From contig JAJEKV010000083.1 of assembly GCA_021234155.1 (NCBI GenBank), positions 1,763,932 to 1,827,931 of the forward strand: a DNA stretch of 64,000 bases, read 5' to 3'. This DNA is from Isoetes taiwanensis (taxonomy: Eukaryota > Streptophyta > Lycopodiopsida > Isoetales > Isoetaceae). A program made the translations under genes and the position numbers. Shown in pieces: positions 46,643 through 56,495 of the stretch (position 1 is the first letter of the stretch; the number at the start of each line of letters is the position of its first letter). The notes under the pieces were generated by a model. That model was given only the letters and a program-made list of their open reading frames with translations. It was not told the origin of the DNA and made no database searches.

Positions 46643-47345
46643 TCACAAACCTCGCAGAATCAGAATCGCTTTTTCGTAAAGTCTTTCCAAGCATAGCTTC
46701 ATAATCTTTCTATCTGTCTTAGGCCAAGGCTTGTATCTGTGTGTGTTCTTCACCAGTAACTTCATTTTTTCCTCAGTCTTGGCCTGCAGTATTTCTTCTA
46801 TCTTTGGAAGAAGGACTGTTAGCACTTCATCATGGACATCCATCTTGAATGCACGGTACCCTTGCAAATTTCGAGGGGCAAGTAAGGTAAGACTTGTATA
46901 ATGAATCATCAAGAAGCAAAGTCTTACCTTTGAATCTTGGGTATGACTCATATATTTTCCCAAGTGGCTTCATCATGACTGGACAGTCAGGTTTGTTAGG
47001 GTGGTGAAAACTGGTCTTCACACATTTTTCCTGTCCCCATACAAATTGAAATTCGTCCCTCAAATCTGGACATAGTACTTGCAGCACATCTTCCACATTA
47101 GAGAGTTGCATTGATGACCATATACCAACACAACACTTCAGAACAAAGTCTTCAAGAAGAACACCGCCTCGGGTCTCAATATCACTTTCTTTAACGCTAG
47201 TGTATATCATTGTCAATCCCCGCCTAAGCGTATGTGTTCATTTGCACCAAATGTTTTTACCAACACACCATTTAAATCCAAGACAATGAGTTTATCCTTT
47301 GCTGCCAAATCAATGTTTAGTACGTTGGAACATCCTGAATACCTA
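46643..47345 (-). pseudogene. FCP1/NIF-like HAD phosphatase domain, frameshifted
   Basis: The minus strand carries the HAD motifs in order. LIVLDLNGVLVKTF (about 47,285-47,250) is motif I with the nucleophile Asp, but the usual D-x-D reads D-L-N. VGIWSSMQLSNVEDVL (47,126-47,080) is motif II. FVWGQEKCVKTSF follows, then MMKPLGKIYE (motif III Lys). TLLLDDSLYKSYLTCPSKFA (about 46,919-46,860) is motif IV. Proteins of this group dephosphorylate serine residues, for example on the RNA polymerase II tail. D-L-N variants are known in plant NIF-like proteins and may lack the acid/base Asp. An AG acceptor precedes the domain near 47,345. Frameshifts at about 47,218 and about 46,855 interrupt it; a C-terminal helix-rich tail (DEVLTVLLPKIEEILQAKTE) follows to 46,643. 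It lies wholly inside the TIR element. Confidence 0.75.
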
Positions 47346-47576
47346 CACAACAGGAATTACTACATGAATAAATAGATGAAGATGAAAATGAAAAATGGGT
47401 TGAATGTGGAAACCTTTCTCAGACAACAAAGCAGATTCTCGACCCAATGAATCAACTTTAATCCTACGATGAATGCAACAAAAAGAAAATCAATAATATT
47501 CAATGTTTAAAGCAACACTAAGTTGTGGCCTTCTTGGCCGATGCCCACACCCCTTTCGTGGTTATTAAGGCATCAA

Positions 47577-48188
47577 TCACTTGTTGAAGATCGGGCTCAC
47601 CCGAAACTTGAGGGGCCGGATTCTCGCATTATCTTGAAACATACTTCGGCTGTGTGGTGGTGTCATGATTGAGACTGCTTCCTGCATCTTTAGCATAGCT
47701 ACTTCTTGTTCTCTTTCTTGTAGTCCGAACAACTTCTTTGCAGTCCTCCAAATTACCCCTCTTTTGTTCTTACCGCCCTTTCTTTTTGGCAAATATTCAC
47801 CCAAGTTGCCCTCATCCGATGGAATTACTCCCTCAACTTCCCGAGGTGCTTCGGTGTGTACAATCGAAGTCTGTTGTTTTTCCACAACCGGTGCCGTGGT
47901 GTTTACAACCGGTGCCGTTTTACGCCTTTCTTCTATAGCTTCTTGGACTGGTGGTGGTGGTTCTGTTGTTGCATTCAAATCGGTCACAATTGACTTACTC
48001 CTATAGGACTTTGCGGTGTGTTGTGCATCTTCAAATGGCACCATTGTCCTTCTTTGAACCCTGAAGGGTGAGACCTCAATTGAAGGATGGATTAACACAT
48101 CCTTTTTTTGTGTACCATTTGAAGCACCTACAATATGGCCAAAACCTAGCTCGTCAAATACACCCTCCGCACCTTTCGTGGCAACCAT
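47577..48188 (-). CDS. Hypothetical protein exon upstream of the phosphatase domain
   Basis: This is a 203-codon open frame without stops, starting MVATKGAEGVFDELGFGHIV. Most of it looks disordered: KTAPVVNTTAPVVEKQQTS repeats a TAPVV unit. A basic patch PKRKGGKNKRGVIWRTAKKL could be a nuclear-localisation or DNA-binding segment, and a helix rich in Q/E (FGLQEREQEVAMLKMQEAVS) follows. It is the longest non-artefact frame in the region and runs in the same strand and order as the phosphatase domain 230 bp further on, so I read it as the N-terminal part of the same transposon gene. No named domain. Confidence 0.5.
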   Translation of the reverse strand: MVATKGAEGVFDELGFGHIVGASNGTQKKDVLIHPSIEVSPFRVQRRTMVPFEDAQHTAKSYRSKSIVTDLNATTEPPPPVQEAIEERRKTAPVVNTTAPVVEKQQTSIVHTEAPREVEGVIPSDEGNLGEYLPKRKGGKNKRGVIWRTAKKLFGLQEREQEVAMLKMQEAVSIMTPPHSRSMFQDNARIRPLKFRVSPIFNK

Positions 48189-48498
48189 GAATACATTGTC
48201 CTCCTCTCAACAATGAACAAGCAAAATATATGATACTCATGTTGGCAATTCAAGGCTAAACTTAACTCAGTAAGCTTTAGTGAATTCCGGACCACATGTT
48301 GAACATGTATAAAATGGATCTTCCACTAACAACTTATCTCATGATAATAGTAGAGATGCTAAATGTAGCAGGAGTATCCATTTTCAGCTTCCAAAATTGT
48401 TTATGTAGAATTGCGTAAGTCTCTGTTCTTCTTCGAGAACTTTTAACTCCTCCTCAAGTTTGAGTTTACATTTGACCCGCTCATTAACGATGTAGGGT

Positions 48499-49342
48499 TC
48501 ATTGCTTTTTGTACCTTGTTCCTCGTGCCAAGTTTCCATCCGACTGATCGCTCCAAATCTTTAATTTCGCCTCAATTCCGCAGTTTGGATTAAGCTTGAA
48601 CTCCTCCCTGCTTTTTAGCCAAATCATTTGTGGCTCTGTCTTAAAACCGTTCTCGACCTCTTCCAACATCATTTTCGTAATTGAGGAGGCCTTCTCATTG
48701 CCTTTCAGCTCACTTCCCATCGCCTCTAGATTCTTTGTGATAAGTAAAACTAATTTTCCAATCTCCCCGTCTTGCATTCTCTAAGGTTTTTATGTTTTCA
48801 TCACATGCACCGATATCATTTGATCCAGCCGCCACCTTTTGGCTTTGCCTTCATTTCAGTTTTCCTAACATGTGCTACAACATCCTCACTCTGTTTTTAC
48901 TTGTCTATTGTTGTGGTATCTTTGGCATTGCACAAAAATGCAGCCCAATTTACTTTGTGTTCCTCAAAAGTATTGATCTAGTGCAATTTTCAAACGCAAA
49001 AGCAAGGGCCGGTTGCTTTCTTACTTCTTTGTTGTGACAATTCTTGTAGATTTTTCTACAGTGTTTCCAACTTCTCTTGAAGATGCTCCTTTGCACGCTG
49101 CCATTTTATCTTTCCCTTGTTCAACTTCTTTGTCCAAACAAATCCCAATCTCGATCCGTGACATTATTTTCCAACCAAGCTTCTTCCTCGTGTGGCTTCA
49201 CCCCCGAATTGCACGCACCTCGATCTTTGTGAAAATCATCCGCGCCCATGCCTCCATCATCAACAAAGGAAACACCATTCGAAGTTTCCAGCGCCTGGGG
49301 AAAAGGAGGAGAAGGGCGTGATTCGGCTTCGACGTCCCTCAT
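48499..49342 (-). pseudogene. N-terminal pieces of the minus-strand TIR-element gene
   Basis: Two stretches look coding. 49,342-49,121 begins MRDVEAESRPSPPFPQALET and ends near TDRDWDLFGQ; a frame change would continue it as EVEQGKDKMAACKGASSREV. 48,777-48,499 reads MQDGEIGKLVLLITKNLEAM, GSELKGNEKASSITKMMLEE and MIWLKSREEFKLNPNCGIEA. The second is helical and charged. Neither has a family signature. The first ATG lies about 70 bp inside the right terminal repeat, which suits the start of a transposon gene. Confidence 0.4.
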
Positions 49343-49409
49343 GAGTATCGCGACTTAAAGTGCTTAAACGCTTCGCCAAAAGTTGTACCCCACTAGCGAT
49401 TTTACACCC

Positions 49410-50634
49410 ATTAACCCACAAACTAACACTACCTTGGTTTCATTTCAAAAATGTAAAAAACTGCTGATGATTATTTTTGGGGGGCCTTGTGTCTCATGTA
49501 GGTTCTAACTCGTGTGTGGTTCTAACTCTTGTGTTTCTGATGGTGGAAAATATCAGCCCTATCCTTAAAACTTGGATTTGGAGTGCAAGAACGAGCTATC
49601 GTGAGTTTATCAATATATACAAACTTATGCACTTGTATGCTATGTTTTGACATGTTTTGCTATGATATGGAGTGGCAAACACACAAAGGTTTTTATGACC
49701 TTCGGTAGTGAAGCCCCCTTGCTATATCTAGGTAGGACATGAATATAGACTAGGCAATTCACCAAAAACAAAGTTCACCCACAAGTTTTTTATGACCTTC
49801 GGTAGCGAAGCCCCCTTGTTATATCTAGGTAGGACACACATATAGATTATGGCAACTATATATAAACTTAGCCATCACTATATGGGGACCAAAATATGAA
49901 GTAATCAAGCAAGGCCCACATGGATGTACATTAGCTTTTGTCCTAGCTTCTTATTAGTGTCGTTATGTATATCTGGATTAAGTCCCTTTATTGTGGACAT
50001 GGCTAGAAATGTCATCCAAGTGGGCCATAATATTCATATTACAAGAAGATCACTCAATTGAATATATCACCTCACAAAGATATACCCTAGCTACCTAATG
50101 TGAGATATATTCTTGTTGCATGATTCTTCCATTTATATGGCCATAGTCCTCTTTAGGGTTAAGATATAAGGGTGTGTTGCTTTTTGTTCTTTCCCAAGTT
50201 CTCTTGATGTTGGATAACTTTGGGTCCCATGCTAGTTGGCGACAAAACCATTGAGGCGGTGATGCTTGAACTAGCGCAATTGAGTACATAGTACAAACAA
50301 AGGGATGATACAAACAAGATTATGACTGGCAAAGGCCTCATTGATTGCCTAGGTGAGCCTCAAGTGCCAATGACATGTTACTTGCTGCGGTTATGGGAAG
50401 TTGGCAAGTTGAAGCAAATAAGGAGCAAGTTGAAGCAAATTTCATGGTATACGCTCAATTTATTAAAAAAAGTACCCATGTGATCCAAATCTTCTAGGAA
50501 ATAAGATATTTATTGCAAGAACATTCCAGATGATTTTATTGAGAAAATCATTCCAAACCAGCAAGATTTATCAAAATCATGTGAATCAATCATGATGGTC
50601 ATGTCATAACATTGCCAATGAGTTGAATTTGTTC
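49410..50634. other. Spacer between TIR element and bHLH gene, with a tandem duplication
   Basis: At 49,689-49,739 and 49,786-49,836 a 50-bp word is duplicated with a 97-bp period: TTTTTATGACCTTCGGTAG, then GAAGCCCCCTTG, TATATCTAGGTAGGACA, with only C/T differences. The rest shows no gene. It probably includes the 3' flank of the bHLH gene. Confidence 0.7.
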
Positions 50635-52463
50635 TTAAGTTTTACATAATCCACGACATTCTGATTTGCGCTCGCTCAACTCCTGGAAAATGAATGGAAT
50701 CTGGTTAATCAATCTCCATCAAACAAACAAGTACTAAGTAACTGAGTGATTCATAAGAAAGATCTTAGAGTACCTGAACCTGTTGCTGCAGTTGCTTCAC
50801 ATAATCTATTGTCTCGTCCAACATCTCTGCAGTGTTTGTTTGCTGCTTCCATTGAATTGGAACTATGTTTAGCAGTGCAGCTCTGCAGTGGAGAGTGCCT
50901 TTCAATTATAACAGATAACTTAATGCAGCTTACCTTGTCTATGTTGGGCACAGTGTTGGAGCCGACCCAGGTCGGTCCTCTGCTCCGACCCGTTTCCGAC
51001 CTGTTCCGACCTGTCTAAACCGACCCAGGTCGATTGGGTCAAAAAGACCCAAAAAATTTTCCCCTCCTTTTCTTTGTGTCCCGCCTCCCCGTTTCTAAAA
51101 CCAAAAAGCAGAGACTTTTTGGCCGACGAAGCGCTCCCAAAACCCCGCTGTAAGCTTTTACCTCTCTGTTTTCTCACTAATGCTTCAAGATCTGAGCATC
51201 TCAGGTAAACTTTGGCTGATTTGGAGAGGGATTTCGGCTTCTCAGGTAAACTTTTGAAACATTCCCTCTGATTGCATGATAGAACAGGGCTCGAATCTCC
51301 TGGAATCTCAATGGAATCTCTTCTTTTCATGCTCCCAATCCAAAGCTTAAGCCAAGATTCCCTTAAATCGATGCTTAACACCGTGATTCGGTGACACCGC
51401 TTTCTTGTCTCTTAAACAAACTCTGAATGGTAAGAGCTTAACAAAATACACGAGTTGTTTTAAATGTATCTTATGTTTATATAAGGAAAAATCAAATTTG
51501 TGATTTTGGCAAAAGGTCGGAAAGGTCGGCAAAAATACCCGACCTGGGTCGGGGTATATCGACCTAGGTCGGAAGGTCGGAGAGGTCGGAAGGTCGCTCC
51601 AACTATGGTTGGGCACCAGCTTCTGCAGCTTCCGGATCCGGTCGCTGATCCTCGTTCTTCTCACCTGTGACATGAATTGTATTTTTCGTCAAGTGGTGCA
51701 ACAGAGAGAGAGAGATTGAAGTTAAATTGAATTGAATTTTATCGTCCATGGAAACCAAAAGTCCTACACATACCCGCTCTGCAATGCTGCGGGGATGTGT
51801 AGCACAACCTCTCTTCGCCCTTAATCTCCAAGGCACAGAGCCTAGTAGTAACTTTTCTGGCAATCTATTCACTGTTGTAAATCCCAAATTCCTTGCCAGC
51901 CTAATGGGTGCATTCTCTAATGTAGAAAGCCAAAGGTTTAAGAAACAAACAACTTTAGACTTTCGAATTTTGAGAAGAATTGAATTGAATTTTATGTCCA
52001 TGGAGATCTAAAGGTCTTCCAGATTCCAGATAATCACCTTGTGTAAGGATGTGATGTCACCAAGATTGAGCAATTGTTTCCTGCGATCATCCTGCAACCG
52101 ACAGCTGGATGATGGATGAGACTCAGAAATGGTAGAATTGGTGCTACTAATAAAACCATCAATACTGTGACGAAGATCATGCGAAAATCTGCTGTCCAAT
52201 CCGTTTGGCTGTTGTTTCAGTTCTTCTGATGCAGGCTGCATGAATGGAAAGCATTTGCTTCTGCTTTGAGTGCTATAGGATTCTTCCTCACATTTAAGAC
52301 TCAAAATATTTTGGCCCCAAAGTAGTGCAGAACTTTGCGGCTGTGCCGCAGCCACTGGCATGCCGCTGCAGTAAGCTTGAGAGTATTCCTTTCGCCAGTC
52401 ACTGGACGGATTTGGAATTCTATTATGTTTTCGTGAGCAGTAGTATCCATGGTCAAGCTCCAT
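50635..52463 (-). pseudogene. FBH-like bHLH transcription factor gene, disrupted by a hAT element in exon 3
   Basis: Five exons with GT-AG introns, all in phase 0: 52,463-52,038 (142 codons, MELDHGYYCSRKHNRIPN start); 51,914-51,774 (47, with KRGCATHPRSIAER); 51,664-51,608 plus 50,942-50,934 (22, VRRTRISDRIRKLQKLVPN then IDK); 50,842-50,774 (23, QTNTAEMLDETIDYVKQLQQ); 50,682-50,635 (ELSERKSECRGLCKT, stop). Joined, this is about 249 residues with the basic region, helix 1, loop and helix 2 of plant bHLH factors of the FLOWERING BHLH type. These bind E-boxes as dimers in the nucleus. The basic-region Glu and Arg pair are kept. Exon 3 is split by the hAT element at 50,951-51,607; read-through gives about 86 foreign residues and a stop, losing helix 2. 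Without the insert every exon is open, so the break is recent. Confidence 0.88.
50951..51607. mobile_element. Non-autonomous hAT element, 657 bp, in the bHLH gene
   Basis: GTTGGGCA flanks both sides exactly (50,943-50,950 and 51,608-51,615), a perfect 8-bp target duplication. The terminal repeats are CAGTGTTGGAGC and, from the other end, CATAGTTGGAGC (10 of 12 match). Each end carries a cluster of CCGACC/GGTCGG words (roughly eight per side, in opposite orientation), the kind of subterminal motifs that hAT transposases bind. The middle has no transposase. It contains a short internal duplication of CTCAGGTAAACTTT (about 51,200 and 51,242). Target and ends identify the hAT superfamily. Confidence 0.93.
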
Positions 52464-52509
52464 GAATGCAACAGACACTGAAGGTAAGTAGATTGGAATA
52501 AGAAATGGG

Positions 52510-52516
52510 TTATATA
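52510..52516 (-). promoter_or_regulatory. Possible TATA box of the bHLH gene
   Basis: The minus strand reads TATATAA about 47 bp upstream of the proposed ATG at 52,463. Spacing would allow transcription to start some 20 nt ahead of the ATG. This is only sequence and position; AT-rich DNA makes chance matches likely. Confidence 0.3.
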
Positions 52517-54097
52517 AGTAGAATGAAAGATTATAGCAGATGGGAAAACTATTCTGAATCTGGGATTGTCTGCTGCGAAGGATGAAATGGGCTCTATTCA
52601 CTTGAATTGTAGGAAAAAGGTGTGCAAGTGGAGGGGGCTAGAACAGGCCCACCCGGAGCATGTTGCAGCGGCTGTGAAGACGGAAATGTTTCTCGCAAAT
52701 AAAGCCGGTCACTCGCAAGGTGGTGACCAAATCTGGATCGGGTACGTGCTATCGGCGCATTTGTCGGTTCACTGGGTTGTTTTTCAGCCCCAGTTATGAT
52801 TTCCACTAAACGGCAGCTTTACAAATTACGTGGCTTTTTTTTTCCAGGCGGAAATGCAAAATTGCCGGCAAATATTCTACCCTATAATTCCACTAAGCAG
52901 CAATACCAAAATACGTCACGAACACCACCGTGGATGCCTTCATTTTTTCATCTCTCTTTGCACAAATTCGTCTTCCCTCACAAATTCGTTTTCCCTCAAA
53001 AATGGAGAGAAAAAAGCTGGAGCATTCATTGCAAAAAGCTGCCCTTCCTAGTGTTGGGCAAATTCCAAGGAACACTATAAACCAACCAGTTAGAATTGGA
53101 AATTTTCTGATTAAGTGTATTGCAGAAATTTTTTCGGCAAGTTTTCTTGTGGTTTTATATTAAGACAATAGAAAGTTTCGGCTCTAAACACAAGATATCT
53201 GACTGGCCAAAGTAACCATAGGAAATTTTTCGATGTGACCTAGCCCAACCCTCTGCCCTCCATTCCACGATAATCCTAGTTAATAATGATTCAAAGGTTG
53301 GTTTATCTATTCTCAACTGAATTTTATGAGTGCAGAAATACATCAACCTTTGAACTCTTACTTATTAACCACGAGCCGAATCCAGGGCAGATTTCTCATT
53401 CACTCGATTCAATTCAATTCTCTTCCATTAGATGGGCATGCCCACCGTCCCCACTTTCTGACGTAATCAAAGAGTAGGGAGATGAACCGCCTCTTCCTAA
53501 CATCACATGGGTCACTTTCGCCCTGGCTTAAAGAGCATGTTACTTTGCCCTTCTTCTTGTTGTTATGTCTTCGTTGTCGTCATTCGTCATATTATTCACA
53601 GCCTGGTTTTTTGGAATTCTCATACATGCATCTCCAAAAAAATTTCAACATTTCATGTCTTTGCACCATATAGTTATCCCATGTTCCATAGCCCTTACCC
53701 TACATCCTCGAGTATGGTACCTCATTGGCCAAATTGTTCTCATGTTGTCTCTTCACCGCAGTGCCAAAATCACAATATCAAACAAGTGGGGTAGTAGACT
53801 ACCAATGAGTTTGGCCCTACCTACCTAAGGATAAACTAGATGTTCATTCTATTCTTCAGTTCATTTTGTGAAGACAATTCTCTAGGCTAGAATGTGAAAC
53901 AAACAACACATGTTTCTAGGTCAACCTCCTACATTTGTAGTAATAGTAAACTCCAATTTCCCTTCTCTTTTTTTTTAGTAAATAATTATGCTTCCTCTTC
54001 ATATATTACTCAATAAGGATTCTTAGATCTTGATAGTTTATGCTGGATGGTCAATAGATTTCCAACCGAAATCTTAATTTTTAATTTTTTCATCTTA
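52517..54097. other. Upstream region of the bHLH gene, no further gene recognised
   Basis: 52,566-52,800 is relatively GC-rich and open on both strands for about 70-78 codons, but shows no family signature. It may be upstream regulatory or untranslated sequence. 52,800-54,097 is AT-rich with nothing recognised. Confidence 0.3.
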
Positions 54098-54280
54098 TCT
54101 TATATTATAATGTTTTGGTGTAAGTAGTGCATCGAACCCTAAATTGGGCGGTTGAGATCAAGGGTTGGGAAGGCACGTAAAAAAAAAAAAAGCGCCTTTG
54201 CGAAAAGAATCGAAGATGGCTATGGCGGCGGCCAAGCCCAAACCTGATTTTGTTGCTCTTCTTCTTCTCCATTATTACAG

Positions 54281-54464
54281 GATCTGCGGTGGAATATTGA
54301 GCCTTCTGGACAGTCACTTGATTCCTTCTTCTACTTCTACAGAGACTAAGGTTTTTTATTTGAAGATGAAAGGGGATTATTACCGTTATTTGGCCGAGTT
54401 TAAAACGTTAGCTGATCGCAAAGAAGCTGCTGAAAATACTCTTCTTGCATATAAATCCGCTCAG
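54281..54464 (+). pseudogene. 14-3-3 protein exon captured by Helitron 2
   Basis: Between a pyrimidine-rich acceptor (ends TTATTACAG at 54,280) and donor GTAAGC at 54,465, 184 nt encode [40 protein letters not shown] and [20 protein letters not shown], then Q. This is the central part of a 14-3-3 protein, a phosphopeptide-binding regulator. It includes the YRYLAEF segment with binding-groove residues and the KSAQ end that is an exon border in plant 14-3-3 genes. The frame is open and splice sites are intact, so capture was from genomic DNA rather than mRNA. The rest of the gene is absent; alone it cannot fold. Confidence 0.92.
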
Positions 54465-54584
54465 GTAAGCCTTTTTTATCTTTCCTGAAGTTAGTTTTTA
54501 TGACTCTAAAGATGCTTATGGTTTTCTACAAGAAATGCCCACGCTTAATGCGATCCGAGAGCAACATAAGCAAACAAAAACTCC

Positions 54585-55064
54585 ATGTTTCCAGGTGCAA
54601 AAACATTTCATTGCTCAGGTGATTTCTACACTTTAAGAATCCCAGGAAATCGTCAACCAGAAGAGATACAGTGCTTTCCCTTTTTGTTTTCTGTTATTGT
54701 TCGCTTCTTCTTCAAGATCTTGGTGTATGCAGTGTATGCACAGTTTCTATTGACTGTGATAAAACTCGACATCTGCATAAGAGACCCAAGGCATTGCTTT
54801 CATTTTTCATCTTTGGCATGCAGAAGCCTTGCTTCATACTCAGCATCAGTATCTCCGGAAGAATTACAACGTCTATATCTATCTGCTAATAATAGCCAAA
54901 TCGACTATTGGGCAAGATTTATAAAGGACTACATGATCTTTGGCATGCTGCAGCAATTTCAGATTTTAAGATGGATTCACATAAGCTCCACGCTATCTTC
55001 TGCAAGAATGATTTACTGTAAGGCCTTCTTGCTTTTACATTTTTTGGGGCTTTTGCCTTCATAA
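54585..55064 (+). other. Open frame of unknown origin within Helitron 2
   Basis: A 159-codon frame begins near 54,585. Its later part, LASYSASVSPEELQRLYLSA then NNSQIDYWARFIKDYM, looks like real protein and follows an AG (GGCATGCAG at about 54,824), so it may be a second captured exon. The first half is rich in F/I/V and reads like intron. I could not assign a family. 55,065-56,150 shows nothing recognised. Confidence 0.3.
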
Positions 55065-56164
55065 TTTTGCAAAAAGGTAAGACGACAGTTCTATTGCTCT
55101 GGATCTAAGATTGGGATGATGCTTGAGGACCCTTTACTTACTGGAAGAGCCCTTTGATTCTACATTATTCCTGTGCTTTTATTAAGAATCTGCATTAGAA
55201 AAGAAGAAATGGTGGATTATGTTACAGATGGCCATTTCTTGCTCACGATCTAAGAGGGAAGAATGAGCCACATGGTGGCTACGAGCTGTTTGATTAAAGG
55301 ATGCGCTAAGGTGCTAAGAATGGATTTTCTAACTTCAAAGGTCATCCTGATGCCTTTTCTCCAGAAATACAACTTGAGGACAAAATAGACTCAGAACAAG
55401 ATGACATACATGTAGTTTTGAGGTTGAAAATTATGTATTAGTCTGTTTAGAAAGAATGCACACATAAAATGTGTGACTATCTGTTGCCTTTGGATTGTCT
55501 ACTTGCCTCTTGGCACAGATTTGAGTTATCAAATCTATTTATATACCAATCTATAAAGCCCTCAATTTTGCAAATTTCAATGTTACACGATATAAACCCT
55601 CATATGTGGCAACTCCAATGAAGACAGAGAAACAATCTTTGAGGTCATTTGGATTCAACAAAGTGTTTTAGATATTGCCTTAAGGGCAAGTAGAGTACAA
55701 ATTACCCTGTATTTGCTCTTAGATAAGGTTCACATGAGGAGAGTAATCTGGCTCTAGAGATACAAATTGGGTAGCTAAAGTATGCTTAAATTTTGCATCA
55801 AATATGTGAACCTTATACATAGATTATATGTGTGTGTTTGTAGAGCTGGAGAAACTACTGTACATGAATTAATAAAAAGATTACATTTATATCAAGTCAT
55901 TGTAAATCTGTTGTTTGCATCTAGGCGATTGCACCCATTAATAAACATAGCTACAAAAACAAAACATTGAGCCTTCATTGCACCCATTAATAAACATAGC
56001 TAAACAAAAACAAGAGATTGAGCACTTCAATGCATTTAACGCGCATGTAATAACCTGCTAATATGATCATTATGGACGATAAAATCATATTCTATTCTAT
56101 TATTTTTGTGAGATATCATCTATATCATTAACAGCTTATATCATTAACATGCGATCAACCTTTG

Positions 56165-56181
56165 CCCAACAACGTTGGGCA
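56165..56181 (+). other. Second Helitron-type hairpin, upstream of the real 3' end
   Basis: GCCCAACAACGTTGGGC is a 17-nt perfect palindrome with the same layout as the terminal hairpin, about 300 bp upstream of it. No CTRR follows; ATATATAAC is found instead. It could be a decayed earlier terminus. Confidence 0.6.
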
Positions 56182-56467
56182 TATATAACATAAGAATAAA
56201 ACGATCTTTCATTTTGGATATACATGGAGAGACATATCGAAATTGCTTTGGCATGAATCCTATAAATCTCAAAGTACGAGCAGTCTTTATTTGAAGGCCA
56301 TATGTTAGTCAGTTAGTTAGTAGTTTTAACATTATACCATCGTGTCAAGCATCCTTTACGACATATGGGGGCCTAGAAGTTACTCTACCATTTCAAGAAT
56401 GATCCAAGGGCCAAGAAGTTACCCTGCAAATGCACAAGTTCCCAACATTTACAGGTTTCCAAATTAT

Positions 56468-56495
56468 GCCCAGCAATGCTGGGCACCGTTACTAG
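56468..56495 (+). other. Helitron 2 3' terminus: hairpin plus CTAG
   Basis: GCCCAGCAATGCTGGGC, a 7-nt spacer ACCGTTA and CTAG, followed by host T. It differs from the Helitron 1 terminus by two substitutions across 28 bp. Confidence 0.92.

Larger units (their letters stand above)
41945..49409. mobile_element. 7.5-kb TIR DNA transposon with transposase-like gene and NIF-phosphatase gene
   Basis: The left end GGGTGCAAAATCGGTACTGG and the right end, reversed, GGGTGTAAAATCGCTAGTGG, are inverted repeats with 3 mismatches in 20. ATTA stands on both sides (41,941-41,944 and 49,410-49,413), fitting a 4-bp target duplication. Just inside both ends is an AAGTGCTTAA/TTAAGCACTT palindrome-like word (about 41,998 and about 49,360), which also recurs in the interior. 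The contents converge: a transposase-like gene and an acidic ORF on plus, and a long broken gene with a HAD phosphatase domain on minus. Superfamily is not assigned; GGGTG ends with a 4-bp ATTA duplication do not fit the common ones I know. Ends are seen directly; unity of the 7.5 kb is inferred. Confidence 0.7.
54098..56495 (+). mobile_element. Helitron 2, 2.4 kb, carrying a 14-3-3 exon
   Basis: It starts with TC at 54,098 after a host A; the first ~65 bp (TCTTATATTATAATGTTTTG, 'GTAAGTAGTGCATCGAACCC', 'GAGATCA') match Helitron 1 at about 80%. It ends with CTAG at 56,492-56,495 before a host T, preceded by hairpin GCCCAGCAATGCTGGGC (56,468-56,484) and spacer ACCGTTA. About 40 bp upstream of the 3' end is also shared with Helitron 1 (CATTTACAGG...TTATG). 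No Rep/helicase is present. Contents: the 14-3-3 exon, an ORF of unknown origin, and a second hairpin near 56,165. Confidence 0.9.

Noticed and set aside
50635-52463. That the bHLH gene is itself Helitron cargo
   Set aside because: It lies outside both Helitrons, is complete from start to stop apart from the hAT insert, and no Helitron end flanks it closely. A host locus is the simpler reading.
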